61,175 nt of DNA from Gemmatimonadota bacterium (lineage in GTDB: Bacteria; Gemmatimonadota; Gemmatimonadetes; Gemmatimonadales; GWC2-71-9), in contig JAOTWJ010000005.1 of the NCBI GenBank assembly GCA_029862925.1, positions 1 to 61,175 on the forward strand, read 5' to 3'. The translations under genes and the position numbers were made by a program. This document shows positions 50,442 to 58,652 of the stretch, one piece after another. The notes beneath the pieces are model-generated. The model was not told where the DNA came from. It ran no database searches and saw nothing but the letters and a program-made list of their open reading frames with translations. How positions within the stretch are numbered: position 1 is the first letter of the stretch; every line of letters begins with the position of its first letter.

Positions 50442-52873
50442 CAGTGCCTCTGCCGGCGCGCGCGCAGGCGGCGTGTGGCGAGCGGCGCCGCGAAGACGGC
50501 GGCGACGATCAGGAGGCTGACCCACGTGATCGCGCGTCCCCGCTCGTAGTCGGCGCTGCGGAACCGCAGGGTAACGTCCCGCGCCCCTCGGGAAACCGGC
50601 ACCGCAAGCAAGGACGCGTCGCCGCGCAGTACGGTCGTCTCGTGGCCATCCACCATCGCGTGCCAATCGGGATAGAAGTTCTCCGCGACGAGTACGTAGC
50701 CCGCGTCGGGCGCCGCTGGCTCGACGCGCAGGCGCATGGCGCCGGGTTCCCAGGCCTCGACCTCGACCCGGGCATCGAGCGGCGGCGGAAGCGAGTCCAC
50801 GGGCGCCGGCACGAGCGCGGCCGCCGTATCGAGCAGCACCAACCGATCGAACGGCAGTCCCGACCGCGGATCGGCCACGGTCGGAACGGCCCGGTCGTCC
50901 GGGAGCTTGATGGCGGCGGGCACTAGCCGGGCGTAGGGCATCGGCGTCCGGCGCACGAGCAGGTCGGCCGGGCGCCCGCGGGCCGTGGGAACGCCTGCCA
51001 TGGCGGTGTCGAAGTCGGCACCCAAGTTGGCGTAGGCCGGCAGCTGCGTGCCGAGATCGGTGCCGCTGGGCAGCAGGACGAATTCCACCGCGTACAGGTC
51101 CCACAGGCGCCGGCTGCTGAGCAGGTACCGCCATTGGTTCTTGCCGCCCAACAGCTCGTTGAAGTGGTGCAGCTGGTTTCCGTGATGGCCCAACAGCTGC
51201 GGGATGCGATACGCCATGAGCGACGCGCCGGGATAGACCTCCACCCCGGTGTCGGACAGATCGAGTACGCGGGAGGGTCCCGTTCGGGTGCGCAAGGTCT
51301 CGGTGATCGCGTCTCCCCCATACAGGCCGGTTCGTGGGTCCTCGGTGTAATCCCAGAACGCCCGAGCGTTCTGCCACAGATCCGCGCTCACGAGGAGCGG
51401 CAGCGCGAGTGCCAGCCCGATCGCTGGAACCCGCCCGCGATGGGCGGCCCACGCCAGCGCCCCGAGGGCGATCAGGGCCAGTCCGCTGAGGAGCGCCCCG
51501 GTGCGGATGGCTCCCTGCGCGGCGCCAGCGGCGTCGGTGACCGCCCTTCCCTGCTCCAGCTCGATGCCGCGCGCGAGCGACTCGGCGAGACCGCCCACGG
51601 CGCCTACCGCCGCGAGGAGGACGACGATCGCGCCCGCGACGAGCCAGGCCGTGCCCCAGCGCCGCGCTTCCCCCCGCTCGATGCGGTGCACGCCGAACCC
51701 GGCGAACAGCGCGACGACGAGTGCCACCACGTACAGGGCCATGCCCGGTGCCCGCACCTTCTGCATGAACGGCATCACCTGCCACCAGATGCGGTAGAAC
51801 GGCGTGCCGGCACCCAGGCAGATGAGGAGGAACAGGAACGCGACCCCCCCGAGCCACAGTACCAGGCGCCGCCGGGCGCGGTCGGCGACCCCGACGACGG
51901 CGAGGGCCACTGCGGTGAGACCGAAGTATTCGGAGTGCAGCTTCAACGGGTTCGTCGCCCAGTAGGTGCCGTCCTGGGTGGTGCCCGTGAACCCCGCGAG
52001 GAAGAACTCCGGCACGTGCGTCCACGGGATGGCGTAGGACGTCGCCCCCTCGAACCCGTAGTACGTGTCGGCTCTCGGCGAGAATGGCAGGTACGCCATG
52101 AACGGCAGGATCTGGATCATCCCGATGCCGAACCCGACGGCCACGGCCAGCAGGGCGAAGCCGAGCCCGGCGAGCCGGCCCGCCAGGGGGCGCGCGTCGG
52201 TTTCGCCGAACGTGAGGTAGAGTGCGAAGATCCCCGCCGCGACCAGCAGGTAGTAGGTCATCTGGGCGTGGGGCGAGAGGAGGGCGAGCCCCACGCTCAG
52301 CGCGACCAGGCCGTAGCCGGCCGGTCGGCGGTCCCGCATGCCCAGCACCAGACCGATCAGCGCGAGCGGAAGCAGCGTGGTGACGAACAGCTTCCCGTCG
52401 TGGCCCGGCTGCACGTAACTGCCGATCACGCCCGAGAGTTGGTACGCGGCCCCCCCGGCGACGGCGCCGGCCCACGACGTCCGCAGGAGGCGCAGCAGCA
52501 GGTAGACGAACAGGCCGGCCAGCACGTAGTGCACGACGAATCCCAGCCCCATGGCGAAGCCCGTCGGCAACACCAGGCGCAGCCAGGCCGTGGGGTAGAA
52601 GATGTCGCCGTGCATGGCGCCCACGAATGGCAGTCCACCGAACAGCTCGGGGTTCCAGAGCGGGATGGCCCCCGTGCGTTTCCATTCCTGGGCGAGCCAG
52701 TCGCGAAACGCGTAGCCGCTGTGGTACTGGTCGCTGTACGGGCCCGCGAGGAACCGCCCGGTCCACAGCGGCAGCGACAGGATCGCGATCCAGAACGAGA
52801 GCAGGCCGGTCGCCACGAGGGTCGGAAACCGAGGCTCGAAGCCCTGATCACGCTGGTCGGGAACCGTCGTCAC
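50441..52873 (-). CDS. YfhO-like polytopic membrane protein (GT-C type)
   Basis: An 810-residue protein with about 11-13 transmembrane helices in residues 20-470. A large periplasmic C-terminal domain and a final helix near 785 (AITWVSLLIVAAVFAAPL) follow. The first loop holds GPYSDQYHSGYAFRDWLAQ with acidic residues expected of a GT-C catalytic site. LWNPELFGGLPFVG, PHAQMTYYLL and PAAPDAGYVLVAENFYPDWH are YfhO family features. YfhO proteins transfer sugars from polyprenyl phosphate to envelope polymers or proteins. The acceptor is unknown. It shares one base with the DPM1-like gene. Confidence 0.85.
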   Translation of the reverse strand: MTTVPDQRDQGFEPRFPTLVATGLLSFWIAILSLPLWTGRFLAGPYSDQYHSGYAFRDWLAQEWKRTGAIPLWNPELFGGLPFVGAMHGDIFYPTAWLRLVLPTGFAMGLGFVVHYVLAGLFVYLLLRLLRTSWAGAVAGGAAYQLSGVIGSYVQPGHDGKLFVTTLLPLALIGLVLGMRDRRPAGYGLVALSVGLALLSPHAQMTYYLLVAAGIFALYLTFGETDARPLAGRLAGLGFALLAVAVGFGIGMIQILPFMAYLPFSPRADTYYGFEGATSYAIPWTHVPEFFLAGFTGTTQDGTYWATNPLKLHSEYFGLTAVALAVVGVADRARRRLVLWLGGVAFLFLLICLGAGTPFYRIWWQVMPFMQKVRAPGMALYVVALVVALFAGFGVHRIERGEARRWGTAWLVAGAIVVLLAAVGAVGGLAESLARGIELEQGRAVTDAAGAAQGAIRTGALLSGLALIALGALAWAAHRGRVPAIGLALALPLLVSADLWQNARAFWDYTEDPRTGLYGGDAITETLRTRTGPSRVLDLSDTGVEVYPGASLMAYRIPQLLGHHGNQLHHFNELLGGKNQWRYLLSSRRLWDLYAVEFVLLPSGTDLGTQLPAYANLGADFDTAMAGVPTARGRPADLLVRRTPMPYARLVPAAIKLPDDRAVPTVADPRSGLPFDRLVLLDTAAALVPAPVDSLPPPLDARVEVEAWEPGAMRLRVEPAAPDAGYVLVAENFYPDWHAMVDGHETTVLRGDASLLAVPVSRGARDVTLRFRSADYERGRAITWVSLLIVAAVFAAPLATRRLRARRQRH

Positions 52874-52902
52874 CGCACGCTCCGTCGCAAGAAGGACGAA
52901 AC

Positions 52903-53811
52903 TTAACTGCTGGTCGCGGCGTCACGACGCTCGCGCAGGGCCAAGCCCGCCACGGCGGCCAGCGCCTCGGTCAGGGTCAGGAGCAGCCGTGAGGCCACGG
53001 TGAGCGCGAGGGCCGGTCCGCTCCCCAGGGCGGGCGTGAGGAACGCCAGGAACACGGCTTCGCGCACACCCACGCCCCCCGGCGCAACGATGGCGAGGAG
53101 TCCCACGAGATACCCGGCGGCGAACACGCCGGACGCCGTGGCGAGCGACAGGGTGGTGGGCCCCAGGATACCGCGGGCGAGGCACCAGAATGCCGCGCCG
53201 TAACCGACCCACGCCACGGCGGTCGCCCCGGTCGCGCGCAGCACGGCGCCCGGCGACAGCGGGCGCAGGTCGGCTCCGGGGATGATACGGGCCACGAGTT
53301 GCGCCGCGCCGGGCATGGTGAACGTGAGCACCAGGGTCGCGGCGACCACGAGCGCGGCGCCGAACGCGAGTGGCGAGGCGGCTCCGGGGACGGTTGCGAG
53401 GGCGACGATGACGCCGCTGCCGACGGCCACGGCCTGCATGACGATGGCGGACCCGACGGCCGCCCACGGAGCGACACCCCGCCGCTGCGCGAGCACCGCG
53501 AGTCCGGCGACGCTCCACACTTTGCCGGGCAGATACCGGCCCAGGTTCGAGAGCGTCCAGATCCGCACGGCCGGCAGATAGGGGAGGCGCTGATCCCAGC
53601 CCGTGATAATGCCGCGCCACGCGGCAATCAGCAGGCCGTACGTGGGCAGCACCGCGGCGGCGGCCAGGGCGATCCACCCCAGGTGGAGTGTCAGCCGGAC
53701 GTCCAGCGTCCGGAACTGGTCCCAATGCGCGTGCAGGGAGCGCCAGACGAGCACCGCCACGGCGAGGAGCAGCAGGGCTTGGAGCGCCCACACCCACGGG
53801 CGGCGCGTCAC
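52903..53811 (-). CDS. YbhN/AglD-like membrane protein (LPG synthase-like domain)
   Basis: A 302-residue membrane protein with about 7-8 helices, from a GTG start overlapping the GT4 stop. TLSNLGRYLPGKVWSVAGL near residues 85-103 and IVAPGGVGVREAVFLAFLTP near 240-260 are signatures of the YbhN/UPF0104 lysylphosphatidylglycerol-synthase membrane family. There is no catalytic LPG synthase C-terminal domain. In this cluster it could be the flippase for polyprenyl-linked sugars; that role is inference. Confidence 0.8.
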   Translation of the reverse strand: MTRRPWVWALQALLLLAVAVLVWRSLHAHWDQFRTLDVRLTLHLGWIALAAAAVLPTYGLLIAAWRGIITGWDQRLPYLPAVRIWTLSNLGRYLPGKVWSVAGLAVLAQRRGVAPWAAVGSAIVMQAVAVGSGVIVALATVPGAASPLAFGAALVVAATLVLTFTMPGAAQLVARIIPGADLRPLSPGAVLRATGATAVAWVGYGAAFWCLARGILGPTTLSLATASGVFAAGYLVGLLAIVAPGGVGVREAVFLAFLTPALGSGPALALTVASRLLLTLTEALAAVAGLALRERRDAATSS

Positions 53812-54962
53812 TTGGCGACGACTCCGCGCAACGTCTTTTCGAACGCGGCGGCCGCGGCGGCCGGGCGCAGCCGGTCGCGCCAGACCGCCCCGGCCGCGGC
53901 CGCGCGCGCGCGCGCTCCGGGGTCGCGCAGCAGCGTGAGCGTGGCCTCCGCGAGCTTCGCGGGATCGGGGGGAACGATGAGACCAGCTCCCGCTTCCGGG
54001 CGCACGATGTCGAGCACCCCGCCCCCGTCCCCGCACGCCACGACGGGAACCCCCAGCATCAGCGCCTCGGCTGCGGCGAGGCCGAACCCCTCCCCGCGCG
54101 CGGGAAACACGAACACGTCGGCGTCACCGATGGCGTCCGGCACGCCCTCCGGCGGCACCATCCCGACGAATCGGACGGCCTGCGCGATCCGCAGGTGGCG
54201 GGCGCGGGCCTCGAGGGCCGGTCGCTCCGGCCCATCGCCCACGATCGTGACCGGGACGCGCTGCCCCCGGCAGTGCAGCTCCGCGACCGCGTCCAGCAGC
54301 AGGTGAACCCGCTTCTGTCGACTGAGGCGACCGACCGCGGCGATCCCGGCTCCCCCGGCGCTGACGTGCGCGCCGGCCGGCCGGTCTGCCGGCATCGGGA
54401 TCACGGCGGGCGCGCGGTTCAGCCCCGCGCGCCCGGCGAGCGATGCGACGTACGACGAGACGACGGTCACGGCGGCGGCGTCGCGCAGCACCGGCCGACC
54501 GGTCCACCGCGCGATCCGCGACCGCCGGAACAGGGCGGCGTCCGTGCCGTGCAGCGTCACCACGTAGGCCGGGGCACCGCGCCGATGCGCGCGCCGCGCC
54601 GCGAGGCCCGCGGGCACCCACCAATTGGCGTGGACGACGTCGGCCGCGGTCTGCCGCTCGAGGATGGCCGCTTCGAGCGCCCGGAGCAGGCCGAGAAAGA
54701 CCCTGAGCCCGGCGGGGGATCGAACCGCGCGTACCATCGTGCCACGGTAAGCCAGGGTCTCCCGCGCGGGGGCCGCGTAGCGGACCCACGTCGTCACGAC
54801 GCCGTTCCGCGTGGCCGTCCCGCTCCGTCCCTCATCGGCCGGCGCGAGGACCGCGACCTCATGGCCGCGCTCGGCGAGCGCCTGGTAGAGGCGCTCGAGG
54901 AACGCGCCTGCCGGGTCGCCGGCCCACCGCGGATAGGCGTGCGTGACCGCGAGGATGCGCAA
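53808..54962 (-). CDS. glycosyltransferase family 4
   Basis: A 384-residue GT-B enzyme. The N-terminal Rossmann start is RILAVTHAYPRWAGDPAG with a glycine-rich acceptor loop. VHANWWVPAGLAARR, AVGRLSRQKRVHLLLDAV near 210-227 and the GT4 EX7E motif in ARGEGFGLAAAEALMLGVPVV near 290-310 follow. The frame stays open further upstream into the GT2 gene, so the start is uncertain. TTG 54962 is chosen because it leaves a short gap after the GT2 stop and begins at the conserved core. Confidence 0.85.
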   Translation of the reverse strand: MRILAVTHAYPRWAGDPAGAFLERLYQALAERGHEVAVLAPADEGRSGTATRNGVVTTWVRYAAPARETLAYRGTMVRAVRSPAGLRVFLGLLRALEAAILERQTAADVVHANWWVPAGLAARRAHRRGAPAYVVTLHGTDAALFRRSRIARWTGRPVLRDAAAVTVVSSYVASLAGRAGLNRAPAVIPMPADRPAGAHVSAGGAGIAAVGRLSRQKRVHLLLDAVAELHCRGQRVPVTIVGDGPERPALEARARHLRIAQAVRFVGMVPPEGVPDAIGDADVFVFPARGEGFGLAAAEALMLGVPVVACGDGGGVLDIVRPEAGAGLIVPPDPAKLAEATLTLLRDPGARARAAAAGAVWRDRLRPAAAAAAFEKTLRGVVAK

Positions 54963-54970
54963 CGGTCGTT

Positions 54971-55936
54971 CTACGGGCGCGGCCCGCCCCGCCGATCGGC
55001 GAGACGGTCGACCGCGCGCTGCAACGCGCGCACCTCTTCGCGCATGGCGGCCAGGAGTTCGCCCAAGAAGCCGACCCCGAATAGCGCGAGCCCACCCAGG
55101 ACCAGCACGAGCACCAGGTACAGCAGCGGCCGGAAGCCGTAGCCAAACCCGAAGCGGAGCACGAAGGCCACGACGCCGGTAAGCAGGCCCAGCAGCAGGA
55201 GCATGCTGCCCGAGAGGCCGAAGAACAGCAGCGGCTTGCGGCCGAAGCGAAGCTGGAACCACACCGACAGCAGATCGAGCATCCCGACCGGAATGCGTCC
55301 GAGCCCGAACTTCGACCGCCCCGCCAGCCGGGGGCGGAGGGTCACGGGGCGTTCCGTGACGCGGAACCCGTCGGCGGCGCCGATGATCACCATGAACCGG
55401 TGCCAGTCGGGACGGGCCGGCACCACCTCCGCCACTTCACGGCGGTAGGCCTTGACGGCGTTCAGGTCGGTCACGCGGATGCCGAACAGCCAGCGGCACA
55501 AGCGATTGTACACGCCGGAGACGAAGGCCTTCTCGTACGTCCCCTGCTTGGTGCCGGTGACGATGTCGGCCTGGCCGTCCCGAATCGGGGCGACGAGGCT
55601 CGCGATCTCGGACGGCAGGAACTGCAGATCGGCCGGATAGAACACGAACGTCCTGCCGCTGGCGCGCTCGGCGGCCGACCGGAGCGCGTCAGCGATGCCG
55701 CGACAGGCACGGTGGGTCACGACGCGCAGAAACGCGTACTCCCCCGCGAGGCGCTCGAGCACGGCGCCCGTCTCGTCCTCGCTCCCGTCGTTCACGATCA
55801 CGACTTCACACGCGTAGGGCTCGGAGGCGAGCGCCGCCGCACACTGGCGGACGAACTCGGGGAGGTTCTCGGCCTCGTCCTTGGCCGGCACGAGCACGCT
55901 CACCTCGGCTTGCGTGTCGCGATCGGCGAGACTCAT
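54971..55936 (-). CDS. GtrB/CsbB-like membrane glycosyltransferase (GT2)
   Basis: A 321-residue GT2 enzyme. VSVLVPAKDEAENLPEFV and VIVNDGSEDETGAV form the donor site. YPADLQFLPSEI is the metal-site region. The C-terminus has two transmembrane helices near 229-255 and 262-285 plus a charged coiled tail. This GtrB/CsbB layout synthesises undecaprenyl-phosphate glucose or GlcNAc. It overlaps rpoN by 4 bases. Confidence 0.86.
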   Translation of the reverse strand: MSLADRDTQAEVSVLVPAKDEAENLPEFVRQCAAALASEPYACEVVIVNDGSEDETGAVLERLAGEYAFLRVVTHRACRGIADALRSAAERASGRTFVFYPADLQFLPSEIASLVAPIRDGQADIVTGTKQGTYEKAFVSGVYNRLCRWLFGIRVTDLNAVKAYRREVAEVVPARPDWHRFMVIIGAADGFRVTERPVTLRPRLAGRSKFGLGRIPVGMLDLLSVWFQLRFGRKPLLFFGLSGSMLLLLGLLTGVVAFVLRFGFGYGFRPLLYLVLVLVLGGLALFGVGFLGELLAAMREEVRALQRAVDRLADRRGGPRP

Positions 55937-57477
55937 AGGCGTTTGCGCATCCGGGCCGGCAGGATGCCCAGCTGGTCCCGGTACTTGGCGACCGTGCGGC
56001 GCGCGATCCGGACGCCGCGGTCCTTCAACGCATCCACGATCTCGGCATCGGTCAGCGGCTGGTCCGAGGCCTCGTCGCCCACGAGCTTCTCGATCTGCGC
56101 CCGCACGGCCCGCGCGCTCGCATCTTCCCCGGACGTGGTCTCGAGACTGCTCGAAAAAAAGAACTTGAGCGGATATACGCCCCGTGGAGTCTGCACGTAC
56201 TTCTGGTTGGTCACGCGGCTGACCGTGGACTCGTGCATGCCGATGACCTCCGCCACTTCCCGCAGCGTGAGTGGCCGCAGGTACTCGATGCCCTTCTCGA
56301 AAAACTCTCGCTGGCGGTCGACGATGAAGTGCATCACCTTGAGCATCGTCTGGCGGCGCTGTTCGATGGCTTGAATCAGCCATTGCGCCCCGTTCAGCTT
56401 CTCGGTGATGAATTCGCGGGTCTCGCCGGTGAACTGCTTCTTGTTGCCGGCGAGCTCCTGGTAGACCTTGCTGATCCGCAACCGCGGCATGCCCGTGTCG
56501 TTGAGAAAGACCCGGTATTGCCCCTCGATCTTCTCGACGATCAGATCCGGCACCACGTACTCGTCGTCGGACGGGAGGAACCGGAGTCCCGGCTTGGGGT
56601 CGAGCTTGGCCAGCTCGTCGGCGGCGTCCTGCACCGCCTTGGGGTCGATGCCCCGCCGCTTCGCGATATCACTCCAGCGGTGCCCGATCAGATCGTCGAA
56701 CGCCTCGTGCACGAGATGGTACGTGAGCGTGTCCTGCAGGTCCATGTCCTCGAGTTGCAGCAGGAGGCACTCGCGCAAATCGCGCGCGCCGATGCCCGCG
56801 GGGTCGAGCGCGTGGAAGACCCGCAACATCGTCTCCGCCTCGGCCACGGTGAACGGGCCCTGGGTGACAGGCTCCGCGGGCTCGGCGGGCTCTGCGGGCG
56901 CGGTGGATTCGGCGGGCGCGGTGGATTCGGGGACCGGCGTCGCGGCGTCGGTGGCGTCGTCGCTGTGCGTCGTGGTGCCCCCGTTCTCCCACCCGTTGAT
57001 GCCGGCAACGATCTCCTCGAGGGTGGCGTGGAGATAGCCGTCATCACCCAGATTCCCCAGAAACTCCTCCGAAAGGCGACGCTGTCGGTCGGTGAGGTCG
57101 AGCATGAGCAGCTGGTCGCGCAGATGATCGGTCAGGGCCCGGCTCTGCACCGGCGTGCGCTCGAACACCTCATCCGAGTAGGAAAGATCGCGCGCCCCGG
57201 AGCCGGCCTGGAAGCCGTCGAGGATGATCTCCTCCCAATCGGTCTCCTCCTGCTTCTCCGCCTCTTCGCGCTCGCGCTCCGTATCGGCCGTCTCGCCGAG
57301 CGCGACCTCATCTTCCGCCTCGAGCATCTCGAGGAACGGGTTGACGAGCAACTCCTGCTTGAGGTGCTGCTGCAGATCCAGGAGGGGCATGTACAGGAGA
57401 TCCATCGCCTGGTACAGGCGAGGATTCATCCGCAACTCCTGGCGAAGCGTCGCGCTCTGGTGCAGGCCCGGTTTCAT
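55933..57477 (-). CDS. rpoN: RNA polymerase sigma-54 factor
   Basis: A 514-residue sigma-54. Region I (QSATLRQELRMNPRLYQAM) is Gln/Leu-rich, a long acidic region II follows, and the core-binding region is at about 115-340. The helix-turn-helix is TLREVAEVIGMHESTVSRVT. The RpoN box ARRTVAKYRDQLGILPARMR is near the C-terminus. Region II contains a Thr-Ala-Pro-Ala-Glu repeat (about 180-200) from short tandem DNA repeats at about 56877-56935. It lies next to lptB as in many Gram-negatives. No enhancer-binding regulator is in the window. Confidence 0.95.
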   Translation of the reverse strand: MKPGLHQSATLRQELRMNPRLYQAMDLLYMPLLDLQQHLKQELLVNPFLEMLEAEDEVALGETADTEREREEAEKQEETDWEEIILDGFQAGSGARDLSYSDEVFERTPVQSRALTDHLRDQLLMLDLTDRQRRLSEEFLGNLGDDGYLHATLEEIVAGINGWENGGTTTHSDDATDAATPVPESTAPAESTAPAEPAEPAEPVTQGPFTVAEAETMLRVFHALDPAGIGARDLRECLLLQLEDMDLQDTLTYHLVHEAFDDLIGHRWSDIAKRRGIDPKAVQDAADELAKLDPKPGLRFLPSDDEYVVPDLIVEKIEGQYRVFLNDTGMPRLRISKVYQELAGNKKQFTGETREFITEKLNGAQWLIQAIEQRRQTMLKVMHFIVDRQREFFEKGIEYLRPLTLREVAEVIGMHESTVSRVTNQKYVQTPRGVYPLKFFFSSSLETTSGEDASARAVRAQIEKLVGDEASDQPLTDAEIVDALKDRGVRIARRTVAKYRDQLGILPARMRKRL

Positions 57478-58652
57478 GCCGCCGACCCCAGTCTCGTGCG
57501 CAGGCGCTCCGTCAGCGTGGGGCCGAGATACAGGTCGGCCACCTGGTCGTCGAACACCAGCTGCCGTACCGTGCCCGCAACCTGGACGCGGCCCTCGAAG
57601 AGGATGTAGGCGCGATCGACGATATCCAGGGTCTGCTCCACGTTGTGGTCGGTGATCAGGACGCCAATGCGCCGCCGGCGCAGGTCGGCCACGATGGTCT
57701 GGATGTCATTGACCGCGATCGGGTCGACGCCCGCAAACGGCTCATCGAGCAGCATGAACTTCGGTTCGGTCACCAGGGCACGCGTGATCTCGAGCCGGCG
57801 GCGCTCGCCACCCGAGAGCTTGTACGCCTTGACCTCCCGCAGGTGCTTGATCGAAAGCTCGTCGAGCAACTCCTCCAGCCGCTGCTCCCGTTCCGCGGCC
57901 GTCAGCACTTGGGTCTCGAGGATGGCGAGCACGTTCTCCTCGACCGTGAGCTTCCGAAACACCGACGGTTCCTGCGCCAGGTAACCGATCCCGCGGCGTG
58001 CCCGCCGATACATGGGGAGTCCGGACACGTCCTCCCCGTCGATGTAGATCCGGCCCGTGTCCGGGCGCACAAGCCCGACGATCATGTAGAAGGTCGTGGT
58101 CTTCCCCGCCCCGTTGGGTCCCAGGAGTCCCACGATTTCCCCTTGTCGCAGGCTCACGTCGACCGCGTCCACCACGCGGCGCCGCCGGTATACCTTCGTG
58201 AGTCCGCGGCCCGTTAATTCGCTGCCGGAGGCGGCGGTCGCCTCGCCGACCGACTCCGCGGCCGTGGCGCGCTCGGCCGCCGCGGCGACCAGCGCCTGCC
58301 GGAGGCCGTCGCGATCCTCGAGACAGGCGCGCCACCGCGCGGGCAGCATGCGCACCAGGGCGGCGTCATCCCACGACTGGTCGCTGGGCTGCAGGAACCC
58401 GTCGGTCACCAGCCGCGGCAGCACCGACGAGGCCAGGAACCGGCGGACCTCATCCATCGAGAGCGTGCCGCCGCGCGCGCCGGCGCCCAACCCGGTGTCG
58501 CGCATCAGCGCCAAATGGTCCTCCCGGTACGCCACCGCCAGCGTACCGAACGAGGCCGCGCCGCCGTCGTCGGCCACCCGGATGAACGCCGCCAGCGCCA
58601 GCGGCAGCGAGGGGTTGCGCTCCTGCGCGAGCGGGCCCAGGAAGTCCGTCAC
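57474..58652 (-). CDS. lptB: LptB LPS export ATPase with N-terminal extension
   Basis: A 392-residue protein. Residues about 145-392 are a normal LptB (family length about 241): Walker A LGPNGAGKTTTFYMIVG near 178-185, Q-loop YLAQEPSVFRKLTVEEN, signature LSGGERRRLEI, Walker B LLDEPFAGVDPIAV, and switch TDHNVEQTL. Residues 1-140 are an extra domain with helices and a possible winged-helix feel (FGTLAVAYREDHLALMRDTG, SMDEVRRFLASSVLPRLV) that I do not recognise. The GTG at 58652 overlaps the LptA stop as GTGA, which supports the long form. The ATPase drives LPS to the outer membrane with LptC/LptA. Confidence 0.9.
   Translation of the reverse strand: MTDFLGPLAQERNPSLPLALAAFIRVADDGGAASFGTLAVAYREDHLALMRDTGLGAGARGGTLSMDEVRRFLASSVLPRLVTDGFLQPSDQSWDDAALVRMLPARWRACLEDRDGLRQALVAAAAERATAAESVGEATAASGSELTGRGLTKVYRRRRVVDAVDVSLRQGEIVGLLGPNGAGKTTTFYMIVGLVRPDTGRIYIDGEDVSGLPMYRRARRGIGYLAQEPSVFRKLTVEENVLAILETQVLTAAEREQRLEELLDELSIKHLREVKAYKLSGGERRRLEITRALVTEPKFMLLDEPFAGVDPIAVNDIQTIVADLRRRRIGVLITDHNVEQTLDIVDRAYILFEGRVQVAGTVRQLVFDDQVADLYLGPTLTERLRTRLGSAA

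Noticed and set aside
50444-54306. Long + strand frames across the - strand glycosylation genes
   Set aside because: They are shadows of the YfhO-like, YbhN-like and GT4 genes, with Arg/Pro-rich translations and no motifs.
56877-56935. Short tandem repeats considered as a CRISPR or regulatory repeat
   Set aside because: They are in-frame Ala/Pro/Glu/Thr codons in the rpoN linker; no spacer-repeat pattern exists.
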